Virus record (IMG/VR): IMGVR_UViG_3300036835_000176
Coordinates: 1 to 56,620 of that record
DNA from: a virus
Strand: one strand, 5' to 3'
DNA: 56,620 nt
Under the pieces are notes generated by a model. That model saw only the letters and a list, made by a program, of their open reading frames with translations, was not told where the DNA came from and did not search any database. A program made the translations under genes and the position numbers. Positions 32,660 through 40,836 of the stretch are shown one piece after another (within the stretch, counting starts at the first letter, position 1; the number at the start of each line of letters is the position of its first letter).

Positions 32660-33517
32660 CTAACTCTTCGCCATCACCGGAACCATGATATTGCGCCCGG
32701 TATCCGCCGCGTAGCGCTGACCATCAGGACATTGCCCGATGTAACCGCAATAGCAGCACAAAGGCCCTGTGCGCGGCTCGAAGACGTTGCGCTCTTTCGC
32801 CCACTCTATCGCCTGCGCGGCTTCCGTCACATGGCCGACGTACGCGGCGATCTGCCCGGACGTACGCTGTGTGATGCGTATGTCGCTGTCGCAGCGGTAC
32901 GCGCCCGCCTGCGCGCTCGTGACGCCTAGCACGATGAAGATAACCTTGCTCGCGCGCTCAGGCTGTGGCCGCTGCGCTTCGGCCCAGAGATACGCACTCG
33001 CCTGTGGCTTTTTGTGTTCTTCGCTCACCGGCCACGGCTTGCTGGCAGTCTTCCAATCCACAATCCCAACCGAACCGTCTCTCAGCTTCGCGCGGGCGTC
33101 TATGCGTCCGGTGAAGTCCCAATCCGGCATACCGGGCAGCGGGAAGCTAAACGCTTCTTCGACGGATGAAGGCGTGAAGTAGGGCTGTATCTGCTCGACA
33201 TAGGCGCGCAGGATGGCAAGTCCCTTCGTCTTCATCGTGTCTATCGCATCGCGCGACAGCAGCCCGTCAGGATCGTCTTGCTGTAGCTGGCGATCCAACG
33301 CGCCGCCAAAGAGCGAGACGAGCGCGGGCAGCGGGAGCGAGTGCTTGCCGTGCGATTCGATAGCGGTCAAGCCGTCCTGCTCGATTGCGTAGTGGGCAGC
33401 CGACCCCGTGATGAGTGCTTCCGAGGGGCTAGCCTTCTTGCGGTGGATTTTCTGAAACGCCCACTTGGCCGGGCATTGCTGCCATGTTTCCAACTGCGAA
33501 TGGCTCAGGGATGTCAT
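32660..33517 (-). CDS. PD-(D/E)XK exonuclease with iron-sulfur cluster (Cas4/AddB-like)
   Basis: 285 residues. The nuclease core has Asp140 (FTGRIDA), Asp154-Trp-Lys156 (GIVDWKTA) and Gln172...Tyr176 (QASAYLW). Four cysteines fit a [4Fe-4S] cluster as in AddB and Cas4: Cys15 (QQCPAKW) and Cys254-x2-Cys257-x5-Cys263 at the C-terminus. Such enzymes resect DNA ends. Together with the Rad52-type protein at 47639 it could form a two-part recombination system. GAAAGGA before ATG. Confidence 0.82.
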   Translation of the reverse strand: MTSLSHSQLETWQQCPAKWAFQKIHRKKASPSEALITGSAAHYAIEQDGLTAIESHGKHSLPLPALVSLFGGALDRQLQQDDPDGLLSRDAIDTMKTKGLAILRAYVEQIQPYFTPSSVEEAFSFPLPGMPDWDFTGRIDARAKLRDGSVGIVDWKTASKPWPVSEEHKKPQASAYLWAEAQRPQPERASKVIFIVLGVTSAQAGAYRCDSDIRITQRTSGQIAAYVGHVTEAAQAIEWAKERNVFEPRTGPLCCYCGYIGQCPDGQRYAADTGRNIMVPVMAKS

Positions 33518-33529
33518 GGCTTTGTCCTT

Positions 33530-34201
33530 TCAGTGCCGATATGGCCCGTCAAGATCGGGTGGATTATTCCAGGCGTCGCCATGGCGCCGCGCAAGTTCTG
33601 CGTATTGCTCATCGCTCATGCGCGTCACGCCAAAGCCAATGGGCAGCACGTTGAGCATCCGCATGCGCTCAGGCAATACCGGGCTGTTGGGATCACCGAC
33701 CTGGAGCGACGGATCGTAGGATGTCTCGTTCACCCACGCGGTTTGCGTCATGAGCGCAAGCACATTGGCGTCTGGGTTCGGTTCGCCACGCCATGTTTGC
33801 GCCTGCCAGTTGCGCTGGTTGTGTTCGTACGCGGTTGAGCCGCCGAGGGCGCGCATGGTGTGCGCGTGTTTCAGCCACGCCAGAGACGGCATGGTGTCTA
33901 CCAACTCGCGTACCTTCGCGGTACGCCGCGTGACGTGTTCGAGCCGGTAGACCTCGGCCTCACAGAGACGGCAGAAGACGAGAAACGTCATCGGGTCCGG
34001 TTGGCGGCGTGGCTTGTAGGCGCGGAAGGTTCCCACCGCGCGCGGCGCGTCTGGCCCGCCAGCAATACAGGCGCGACAGAAGAACTGCGTTGCACCCTTG
34101 CGCGCCATCGGGTAGGCGTGATTCGCGCAGTGTGGTCGCCCGCAGCGCGCGCAGGAACGGCCAGCGTCACCCGCGCAATGTTCAACGGCGCATGCTGGCA
34201 T
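33530..34201 (-). CDS. Zinc-finger protein of unknown function
   Basis: 223 residues from ATG 34201 (GGAAAGGA upstream). N-terminus has a B-box-like metal cluster: CAVEHCAGDAG, CARCGRPHCANHAYP, FFCRACI; a further CRLCEAE lies near residue 75. The C-terminal part is a globular domain with VNETSYDPSLQVGDP. Sits between the helicase loader and the nuclease, so a replication or recombination accessory role is likely. Confidence 0.6.
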   Translation of the reverse strand: MPACAVEHCAGDAGRSCARCGRPHCANHAYPMARKGATQFFCRACIAGGPDAPRAVGTFRAYKPRRQPDPMTFLVFCRLCEAEVYRLEHVTRRTAKVRELVDTMPSLAWLKHAHTMRALGGSTAYEHNQRNWQAQTWRGEPNPDANVLALMTQTAWVNETSYDPSLQVGDPNSPVLPERMRMLNVLPIGFGVTRMSDEQYAELARRHGDAWNNPPDLDGPYRH

Positions 34202-34224
34202 GGTTGTTTGTCCTTTCCTTCCCT

Positions 34225-35256
34225 CTACCGCGTCCGCAGATTCGGCGCATCGGTGTCCATTTCGATCAGGTCGCACATCTCTGCCAGGCGATCCGCCACG
34301 CCCTTGCCGACGCGCTCGATCAATTCCTCTGGCGCGTAATTGGTCGTGATGAACGTCGGTAGGCGATGGTCATAACGATGATTGATGAGCGTAAAGAGCC
34401 GATCAAAGACCCACTCGCTCGGCTTGTCTTTGCCGAGGTCGTCAAGCAAGAGCAGGCGCGTACGCATCATCGTGTCAAAGAGCGCCGCGCGGTCGCTCTC
34501 CGGTTCCGCGCTTGGGCGTAGCGCCTGCATCAACTCGACAGACGGCGTGAAGCGCATCTTGTATGGCGTGCCAGCGTAGAGATAGGCAATCTCGCGCGCC
34601 AGCCCGATTGCGAGGCCCGTCTTTCCAGTGCTATAGCTACCACTCAGCAATAACCCTTGGTGTCCGTCCCATGCGCCCAGAAACTCGCGCACGTCGCTAT
34701 AGGCTTGCAGGTGCTTCGCAGGGTAACTCTCTAGCGTGCGGTCACGCTGGCGCGGCGGGATACGCGCGCCGTCCCACAACTCGCGCACTTGCCGGTTAAG
34801 CCGCTCCTGCGCAATGGCGCGGCCATGTGGGCATGTGCAGGGATCATTGAGTGACCCCATCACGATCCCGCCATCACGGCACGACCAGCAGCCGCCAGGA
34901 TGCGCCGCTTCCCATTCCACGCGCTCGGCTTCTTCCTGCTCGCGCTCGATGCGTTCGCGTTCCCGCTGACGCTCGCGGATACCCGCGATCTTCGCTTGCA
35001 ACTCTTCGGCGTCACCGCGTGTTATCAGCGGTTGCATAGAGCCAGTGGACCGCGACGGCGCTGCCTCGTGTTGGCTGTATTGGCTACGTGGGCGCAGTTG
35101 GCGGATGTTCGCCTTCTGCGCTTCCTCCCAGGTTCCTGCGGCGATTGCGCCAGTTGTCATAGCGTCTTGGCGTCCCGCTGCCTTGTCCTGCGCTATTTGC
35201 TCCCGGCGCGCCAGCAGCGCCCGGTTTGCCCACTCCAGTTCTGTTTGGCTGTCCAT
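34225..35256 (-). CDS. DnaC/IstB-like helicase loader
   Basis: 343 residues. Residues 1-115 are a charged coiled coil, then a zinc ribbon (Cys123, Cys126, Cys140, Cys142), then an AAA+ core with Walker A ~206-213 (GSYSTGKT), Walker B ~268-274 (LLLLDDL), sensor TTNY and an arginine finger near 323. It loads the replicative helicase; the phage has no helicase of its own that I can see, so it would recruit the host DnaB. GGAGGGAGG precedes ATG, yet the first 173 bases overlap the upstream gene in another frame. Confidence 0.85.
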   Translation of the reverse strand: MDSQTELEWANRALLARREQIAQDKAAGRQDAMTTGAIAAGTWEEAQKANIRQLRPRSQYSQHEAAPSRSTGSMQPLITRGDAEELQAKIAGIRERQRERERIEREQEEAERVEWEAAHPGGCWSCRDGGIVMGSLNDPCTCPHGRAIAQERLNRQVRELWDGARIPPRQRDRTLESYPAKHLQAYSDVREFLGAWDGHQGLLLSGSYSTGKTGLAIGLAREIAYLYAGTPYKMRFTPSVELMQALRPSAEPESDRAALFDTMMRTRLLLLDDLGKDKPSEWVFDRLFTLINHRYDHRLPTFITTNYAPEELIERVGKGVADRLAEMCDLIEMDTDAPNLRTR

Positions 35257-36187
35257 TGCTCCCTCCCTCCGACCTGTTGCAAAGCGCTGTGAGATAGTCC
35301 AGCGGCCTGCCGTCTATGTGTTGCGCTGAGGCTGCCATGATGCGTTTCACAAGTAGCGATGCGGTGTGTTTTTTGGCGAGGCTGCCAATGCGCGAGTAGC
35401 TGGCGGTATCTTCCAGGGAAACGTTGATCTTCTCGTTTGCCAGCCGCACTAAGAGCGCCACGCGATCACCATTTGCGGCGTCTTTCACCAGGCGCATCCA
35501 GTAATCCATCTCTGTTTCGCTTGGACTGCGCGGCGGCAACGGGCGAAGCGGTGGCGATCTGCCGTTAGTGCCTGACCCGCTTGGTTCCATTGCTTCAGGC
35601 GCTAAAGGGCTATCAGTCTCAGGCTCAAAAGACACGGGCGCGTCAGCGCCACCGCGTAGCGGTTCTGGCTCTTGCGGTTCGCTCGGCTCGCTCACGTTAG
35701 TGTCTGATTCTGGAGAAGAAAACGTAACCGAAGAAGAAACAGAAACAGAGGCAACGTTTTGCGGCGATGTGCGCTGTTTTGCGCTGATTTGCGCTGATTC
35801 ATCACGAGATGCGCCATTATGCGCGCTTGACGCCGCATTGTTTCTGGTTTGCGCGGTTCCGCGCCGATCTTCTTTGATGTAGGTCTGATAGGCGTAGAAG
35901 CTCTCAGGGAATGCAACTACGGGGCAGCCTTCGCGCGTCCAGACGATCAAGCCAAGGTCGTGCATCGCCTGGAGTGCATCAGCTACCTCATCTGCGCTCT
36001 TATCGCGGCGGCCCGGTATCACCATCATGAGCAGTTCTTCAGGATTGCCGGGTAGCGTGCCGTCATCTTCCGCGTGGGGGATCATCCATGTGTAGAGCAG
36101 CGCAGCGAAGTCACCGTACTGCGTCGCCAGCCGGTTGATCTTCGCATCAAGGCTGATCTTTGTACTGAGATAACGCCGCCTGCTCAT
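35084..36187 (-). CDS. Replication initiator-like protein (winged helix, DnaD/O-type)
   Basis: 367 residues from ATG 36187, eight bases after AGGAG. Residues ~1-95 form a winged-helix domain (LDAKINRLATQYGDFAALLYTWMIPHAEDDG, ADALQAMHDLGLIVW) like phage replication initiators. A long acidic, Ser/Pro-rich linker follows, then a helical region (MRLVKDAANGDRVALLVRLANEK, YLTALCN) and a basic RYDNWRNRRR tail. It probably binds the origin, which by analogy may lie in its own gene, and hands over to the loader downstream. Confidence 0.7.
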   Translation of the reverse strand: MSRRRYLSTKISLDAKINRLATQYGDFAALLYTWMIPHAEDDGTLPGNPEELLMMVIPGRRDKSADEVADALQAMHDLGLIVWTREGCPVVAFPESFYAYQTYIKEDRRGTAQTRNNAASSAHNGASRDESAQISAKQRTSPQNVASVSVSSSVTFSSPESDTNVSEPSEPQEPEPLRGGADAPVSFEPETDSPLAPEAMEPSGSGTNGRSPPLRPLPPRSPSETEMDYWMRLVKDAANGDRVALLVRLANEKINVSLEDTASYSRIGSLAKKHTASLLVKRIMAASAQHIDGRPLDYLTALCNRSEGGSNGQPNRTGVGKPGAAGAPGANSAGQGSGTPRRYDNWRNRRRNLGGSAEGEHPPTAPT

Positions 36188-36936
36188 CGTTCCCACTCCT
36201 GAGGCGTTCGTGCGCCCTTCGCGCTGTTGCATGGACGGCATGCGGCGACGAGATTGTCTATCGTTGCCGTGCCGCCCTTTGCGTGCGGGATAACATGGTC
36301 AAGCGACAACGGAACGCCATTTGCGCCGCAATAGCGACATGTGAAGTTGTCGCGCGCATAGATTTTCCAGCGAAGGTCGTCTGGTATCTGCACTCTAAGC
36401 AGAGAGTCGCGCGCTTCCTGTGGGCGCAGTTTTGCGCGCTGATGGTTTCTGGACTCCTCGGCAAATACCTGATTGATTTCAGCGGGGTCAGTTTGCCAGA
36501 CATGGAAACGGAAGTTGATGCCGATATAGCCGCGCGTAGGATTTATCTCATCACCGCGAATGTGGAACGGCATGTACCAGATGATGCGTAACCGCCGCAA
36601 CGTCTCGCGCGCAGCCATGATGGATGTCATGGCCATATCCATCTCGCGCGCCCACGAGGGAAGGTCAAACGTCGCTCCAATGCCGAGGCTCTCTTGTGAC
36701 TGAAGTGCTATTTGATTCAGCAACGAATACAGGTGTTCGGGCCATTCAATGCCGATAAACGCGTCCGTCATCGGCGCGAAGATGTAATCTGCCCATTCTG
36801 CGTAGGCGATCTCTGCGTCATTATCACCGCATTCGGCTACCCAATCTTCATCTGAGCGCCCGCCCACTGGCCGCCTCCATAGAGAAGTGCGGTGACCGAA
36901 CACCCTCTCCATGCCCTCGATCTCCGCATTTGTCAT
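36184..36936 (-). CDS. HNH endonuclease-domain protein
   Basis: 250 residues from ATG 36936 (AGGGAGG upstream), ending on the ATGA start of the initiator gene. The first ~185 residues are an uncharacterised helical domain; the C-terminal 65 hold a complete HNH site (YCGANGVPLSLDHVIPHAKG, DNLVAACRPCNSAKGARTP) with two CxxC pairs. Placed in the replication operon; may be a nicking enzyme or a selfish gene fused to a phage domain. Confidence 0.8.
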   Translation of the reverse strand: MTNAEIEGMERVFGHRTSLWRRPVGGRSDEDWVAECGDNDAEIAYAEWADYIFAPMTDAFIGIEWPEHLYSLLNQIALQSQESLGIGATFDLPSWAREMDMAMTSIMAARETLRRLRIIWYMPFHIRGDEINPTRGYIGINFRFHVWQTDPAEINQVFAEESRNHQRAKLRPQEARDSLLRVQIPDDLRWKIYARDNFTCRYCGANGVPLSLDHVIPHAKGGTATIDNLVAACRPCNSAKGARTPQEWER

Positions 36937-36946
36937 GCTGCCCTCC

Positions 36947-37024
36947 CTAAGACCCTGCCCGCACCGCGCGGTCAAGCTCCTCGCGCGTGTAGCGCTTGCG
37001 TTTCATGCCTGGTTTGGTCGCCAT
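36947..37024 (-). CDS. Possible 25-residue peptide
   Basis: A short frame, ATG directly after the stop codon of the DUF5131 gene, with AGAGGGGG five bases upstream. It encodes a very basic start (KPGMKRKRY) and a helix (TREELDRAV). It fills the gap between two operon genes. Too short for family recognition. Confidence 0.4.
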   Translation of the reverse strand: MATKPGMKRKRYTREELDRAVRAGS

Positions 37025-37825
37025 CTATGCCCCCTCTGGCATTTCGTTCCACTCACGGTCATCGAGCAGTCGCCCGCCGTCTTTTGGTCGCAACCCGCCA
37101 TGCTGTTTGAAGAAAAAGGCAATGCCTGCCGCCTGGCATTGGTCGCGCAATTGCTGCGCCCACTCAACGCGCATGGGCCGATGCTTTGGGCCACTTTCGC
37201 CACCAACAATCACCCATTGCAGCGGAGCGTTCCAGAAGACGCCCGATCCGGCAAGATGGTGGCTCAGGTCTACGGCACCCAATAGCGGCTCACAGGACAG
37301 GAAGCGCACCGCTGCGGGCGTCTCTAGCAGTAGCGGGATACGCACATTCGCCCAATGCTGGTTTTCGACTGAGACGCCGAGCCAGACATTGCGAAGGGGC
37401 ATGAGGAACGCGCCATCCCAGCCAGGGCGCAATCCTTGTGGTACCCATCCATTGTGCGTCAACAGCCATTCGCGCATGCGTTCCGGGCGCTTCGTAAGCA
37501 CCTGGAAAGTGTGCTGCTCGGCCTGCGCCATGACAGAGAAGACTTGCAGGATAAACTCGTCTGGTACCTGCTCGTGAAACAGGTCGCTCATGCTGTTGAC
37601 AAAGATCATGCGTGGCTTACGCCAATGCAGCGGAACCGCCAGGCGCTCAGGATGCAGCACCACATTCTCGGCTTCATTCGCCGGCGTCCAGGGTTGGCGC
37701 GTCCAGCCGTAGCGGTGGCTCAGGCGCTCGGCATAGCAATGCGCGCACCCTGGCGATACTTTGCTGCACCCCGTCACTGGATTCCATGTGGCCTCAGTCC
37801 ATTCAATCGCGCTTTTGTCGGACAT
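37025..37825 (-). CDS. DUF5131 (phage Gp37/Gp68) family protein, radical-SAM-like
   Basis: 266 residues from ATG 37825 (GGGGAGA seven bases upstream). Family hallmarks are SAIEWTEATWNPVTGCSKVSPGCAHCYAERLS, with Cys20-x6-Cys27-x2-Cys30, then FVNSMSDLFHE, FQVLTKRPERM, VWLGVSVENQHWA and WVIVGGESGPKHRPM. The fold resembles spore photoproduct lyase-type radical SAM enzymes, and the cysteines could bind an iron-sulfur cluster. True substrate is not known. Confidence 0.88.
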   Translation of the reverse strand: MSDKSAIEWTEATWNPVTGCSKVSPGCAHCYAERLSHRYGWTRQPWTPANEAENVVLHPERLAVPLHWRKPRMIFVNSMSDLFHEQVPDEFILQVFSVMAQAEQHTFQVLTKRPERMREWLLTHNGWVPQGLRPGWDGAFLMPLRNVWLGVSVENQHWANVRIPLLLETPAAVRFLSCEPLLGAVDLSHHLAGSGVFWNAPLQWVIVGGESGPKHRPMRVEWAQQLRDQCQAAGIAFFFKQHGGLRPKDGGRLLDDREWNEMPEGA

Positions 37826-37838
37826 GCCCAACTCTCCC

Positions 37839-38390
37839 CTACGCGCTCACCCGCGCGCTCTTCTTCGCCCATGCGCTTGCTGTCGCATACGCCGAGTTGA
37901 TGCGCTGCATCATCGTGGTATCCCCGCCGAGGTCGGGATGACATGCTTTCGCCAGCCCACGGTACGCCGATTGAATCAGCCAGAGCGGCGCGTCATGGGT
38001 GAGGTACAGCGTGGCGAAGGCGTCAACAACCGGTGATGGTACAAATGTGCTACTCGTGTGAGTCTGCGTATCACTCTGATGGCGACTCTCGGACGCGCCA
38101 AAGTCGTCATCCGGCTCTTGCCGCCATGTCGCGCTGTCCATCTCGCGCGCCAGGCGTGGATAGACCATGGCGAGCAGGCGCATGCCTTCGTCGCTGACAA
38201 CCCACCAGCCCGGCGACCGCTTGCGCTCATGCCAGCGCGCCATGCCATCCGGCAATGCCGCCAGTGACTCGGCCATGTCCGCCAGCGCGTCATCCGTGCC
38301 GGTGTAGGTTAGCCGCCACTTTTTGCCCACGCGCTCTAAGCAGATGTTCTCGACACTCTCCCGTACCCGTTCACGTGTCGCTGTCGCCAT
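37839..38390 (-). CDS. Protein with C-terminal J-domain
   Basis: 183 residues. The C-terminal ~70 residues form a DnaJ-type J-domain (WLIQSAYRGLAKACHPDLGGD, MQRINSAYATA) with the diagnostic HPD triad. The N-terminal ~100 residues contain KKWRLTYTGTDDALADMAESL and a WHERKRSPGWWVV strand. It could recruit host DnaK to the phage replication complex, as DnaJ does for lambda. GGGGTGG before ATG. Confidence 0.75.
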   Translation of the reverse strand: MATATRERVRESVENICLERVGKKWRLTYTGTDDALADMAESLAALPDGMARWHERKRSPGWWVVSDEGMRLLAMVYPRLAREMDSATWRQEPDDDFGASESRHQSDTQTHTSSTFVPSPVVDAFATLYLTHDAPLWLIQSAYRGLAKACHPDLGGDTTMMQRINSAYATASAWAKKSARVSA

Positions 38391-38414
38391 GCCGCCACCC
38401 CGTTTGTTTTCGGG

Positions 38415-38480
38415 GATCGTGTTACTTGGATATCCGCAAGCTCACTGAAGTGAGTCCGCTTAGTTCAAAGTAACGCGATC
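38415..38480. promoter_or_regulatory. Nested inverted repeats between J-domain and RHH genes
   Basis: GATCGTGTTACTT (38415-38427) pairs with AAGTAACGCGATC (38468-38480) at 12 of 13 positions. Inside lies a perfect CTCACT-GA-AGTGAG palindrome (38441-38454). There is no T-run. Candidate operator, cruciform or RNA hairpin controlling read-through into the J-domain gene. Confidence 0.55.
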
Positions 38481-38663
38481 CTGATCCTTGTTCGCGTTCT
38501 CGGCAAGCGGTGGTAGTTTGATACCCTTCTTGCGCGCGAAGTCTAGCAATGCTTCGATACCCATGTCTTGCAGGTTGGTATCGTTTTCAAGCGCCCACTT
38601 CTTGAGCATTTTCTGAGTAGAGCGCGGAAGCCGGACAGCGTACGTCCAGCGATTATCTTCCAT
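38460..38663 (-). CDS. Ribbon-helix-helix transcriptional regulator
   Basis: 67 residues from ATG 38663, six bases after AAAGGGGG. The N-terminal strand RWTYAVRLPRSTQKMLKKWALENDTNLQDMGIEALLDFARKKG is a standard Arc/CopG ribbon-helix-helix. Its promoter and a set of GTCAC repeats lie directly upstream, so self-control is likely; it may also set the balance of replication genes downstream. Confidence 0.75.
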   Translation of the reverse strand: MEDNRWTYAVRLPRSTQKMLKKWALENDTNLQDMGIEALLDFARKKGIKLPPLAENANKDQDRVTLN

Positions 38664-38694
38664 GCCCGCCCCCTTTCGTAGTTCTGGTGTAAAT

Positions 38695-38723
38695 AGCATA
38701 ACCCATAAACCTGAGACGGTCAA
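38695..38723 (-). promoter_or_regulatory. Sigma70-type promoter of the RHH gene
   Basis: On the minus strand TTGACC (38718-38723), 17-base spacer, TATGCT (38695-38700). Start of transcription would fall near 38688, about 25 bases before the RHH start codon. Confidence 0.75.
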
Positions 38724-38734
38724 GCCCCAATTCC

Positions 38735-38779
38735 GTCACTGTCACTTTTTGGTGGCTACAAAAGTCACCCGAAGTCACC
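38735..38779 (-). repeat. GTCAC repeats upstream of the RHH promoter
   Basis: Four GTCAC motifs in 45 bases, two as CGTCACTGTCAC and two within a direct repeat AAGTCACCC (38762-38780 region). Short direct repeats near the -35 are typical of RHH operator sites. They overlap the end of the serine recombinase gene. Confidence 0.5.
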
Positions 38780-40631
38780 CTACCGCTTCACGCGCGACTT
38801 GCGAGAGACTGAACGCCTCGGCGAAGTCTGGCCGCAACCGTATCGTCCCTAACTCGCATGACGGCGGAAGGGTGCTGGCGTCAATCCAGCGATTGTAGTA
38901 TCCCTTGCTCGCGCGCAGGATCAGCGGCATACCCTTCGCTTCGATCATCCGCGCCGCTATCGCTTGCCGTTCCGCGAGCGTCAACTCATCGCGCCAGAGC
39001 GTTACCGCATCGTGAATGATACTGGCTGCGTTCATGAGCCGCGTCACGTGCTGCTCGACCGTCTGCCCCGCGCCCTCTAGCCGTGAAATCTCTTTGCTAA
39101 TGGCATCGTGGCGCCGATCAAACTCGTCGCGCTCGATCTCCCCCAACGCATAGAGATGGTTGTTCGCCTCGCGCCGGCGGTGCGCCTTCGCCAGCTCGCG
39201 CATCCGTTCGCGTGTATCCGCCTGCCCGTCTGGCCGCCCATCTGTATCCCCATTGCGCGCCAGGGTCACCGCCCGCGCGTGAACGGCTTGCTCCCACGCC
39301 TCCGGTAGCGCCTGCGCGCCAAGCCAGTCCAGCCACGCCGCGCGCACGTCCTCGACCCGCGCCCACTTGCCGCTCTGGCTACACTGGACGCCACGATCAG
39401 CAGCGTCGCACACATAGCGTTCGTAGATGCGCTTGACGCCATCCTTTGCCGTGTCATGGACCGTACGCCGCACGTAAAGGACGCCGCCGCATTCGGCGCA
39501 CACCACAAGCCCGCGAAACTCTGCCGTGTAGGGTTCTGGCCTGAGTCCGGCGCTATGCCCCGTCCAGCCGCGCCGCCGTCCCTCGGCGATCTGCTGTAGC
39601 GCGTGCCATTCTTCCCACGACAGCGCCGCCGCATGTGTCCCCCGGTAGGTTCGCCCCTTGCTCACGACGGTCCCATTTGGATCTCCGATGGTGAACGGGC
39701 GATAGAAGCGGTTGCGCCGGATGACGCTCACCGTCTGGCGCGTCCATACCCGCGCCTCATTGGCCTTCTTTCCGCCGCCCGGTGTGAGCGGCGCGGGCCA
39801 GTGGCCATCCCGATTCATGCGCTCGGCGATCTCGCCATCTGTCAGGCACTCGCGCATCAGCGCATAAAGACACATCAACCCTTCCCACGTCCCGCCAACG
39901 TCCGGCTCCGCGCCCGCCTGCCCTAGCGCCTTCGTCGCGGCGCGCGGGTCGGCGCCCATGCGCTCCAGCGCCGCCTTTACCGCATCCAGGTTCTTGCGAT
40001 AGCCATACGGCACGCGACAGGCGTACAGGCCCTTCATCACGCGCTCGGCTTTGCCGTCCGCTATCGCGCCGCCGCGTTTGCGGTTCTCGCCTTCGGTCAT
40101 GGAGATGATGAAACGTAGCGCCATCCAGCCTGCCGGGGTGTTGGCGTCAAACTTCTCTTGCAGCGACACGAAGCGCACTCCGGCGCGCTCTAACTCTCCC
40201 AACGCCAGCAAGGTCACGATCTCTGAGCGCGAGAACCTATCGAGTTTGTACACGGCTACGATGTCGTACTCACCTGAGAGCGCGGCGCGTAGCATTCGCA
40301 GAAAGACGGTGCGTTTGGCGAGCTTGCGATCTGTCGCGCTCTTGGCTGGCTCGTCAAAATAGTCCACGTCCCACTGCACACCATCGCGCGTCTGCGCCTG
40401 CGCTTCCTGCTCGAAGCTTGTGTGCTGCATGGGAATAGACCAGCCATCGTTTTGCATGGCCGAGCTATAGCGGCAATAGGCGGCGACGCGCAGCGGACGT
40501 TGACGCGCGATGAGCGCTTGCTCACCATCCTGTGCAAGCGCGCTCAGGACCGGGCGTTTGCTCGGCGATGTGGCGAGCGATACCAGCCGGTCTACGATTT
40601 CCTCTGGCGACTCAGATGCTCGGCGCGGCAT
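38775..40631 (-). CDS. Large serine recombinase
   Basis: 618 residues from ATG 40631; the frame extends upstream but that part overlaps the preceding gene. The resolvase domain (~45-200) has nucleophile Ser56 (AYCRYSS) and the YDIVAVYKLDRFSRS motif with its catalytic arginine. A recombinase domain follows (PYGYRKNL, MNRDGHWPAPLT), a zinc ribbon (CAECGGVLYV, later CDAADRGVQC), then a coiled coil (DEFDRRHDAISKEISRLE). Large serine integrases insert phage DNA at attP/attB without host factors. Its coexistence with the tyrosine integrase is unusual. Confidence 0.92.
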   Translation of the reverse strand: MPRRASESPEEIVDRLVSLATSPSKRPVLSALAQDGEQALIARQRPLRVAAYCRYSSAMQNDGWSIPMQHTSFEQEAQAQTRDGVQWDVDYFDEPAKSATDRKLAKRTVFLRMLRAALSGEYDIVAVYKLDRFSRSEIVTLLALGELERAGVRFVSLQEKFDANTPAGWMALRFIISMTEGENRKRGGAIADGKAERVMKGLYACRVPYGYRKNLDAVKAALERMGADPRAATKALGQAGAEPDVGGTWEGLMCLYALMRECLTDGEIAERMNRDGHWPAPLTPGGGKKANEARVWTRQTVSVIRRNRFYRPFTIGDPNGTVVSKGRTYRGTHAAALSWEEWHALQQIAEGRRRGWTGHSAGLRPEPYTAEFRGLVVCAECGGVLYVRRTVHDTAKDGVKRIYERYVCDAADRGVQCSQSGKWARVEDVRAAWLDWLGAQALPEAWEQAVHARAVTLARNGDTDGRPDGQADTRERMRELAKAHRRREANNHLYALGEIERDEFDRRHDAISKEISRLEGAGQTVEQHVTRLMNAASIIHDAVTLWRDELTLAERQAIAARMIEAKGMPLILRASKGYYNRWIDASTLPPSCELGTIRLRPDFAEAFSLSQVAREAVG

Positions 40632-40836
40632 AGACGGTACCCGACTTCTTGCCTGACTGCTTGCGGCGCGTGCGCTGTGGCTGTTTCGCCTGCTCTGTCC
40701 GTAGTCCTGCCTGTTCGCGCAAGGCCCGCCGCGCCGCTGCTCTGGCGAGTATCCAGAGTACCGCATCCACGTCTGGCGTGAAACGCATCTCGGCAATTGG
40801 GCTAGCCGCCTTGGTGACTTTCCTGCGTGCGCTCAT
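40612..40836 (-). CDS. Hypothetical basic protein
   Basis: 74 residues from ATG 40836, overlapping the VRR-NUC stop (ATGA). Contains RFTPDVDAVLWILARAAARRAL and a strongly basic tail (QRTRRKQSGKKSG). It overlaps the recombinase start by about 20 bases. May be a small DNA-binding partner of the recombinase, for example a directionality factor; there is no direct proof. Confidence 0.5.
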   Translation of the reverse strand: MSARRKVTKAASPIAEMRFTPDVDAVLWILARAAARRALREQAGLRTEQAKQPQRTRRKQSGKKSGTVYAAPSI

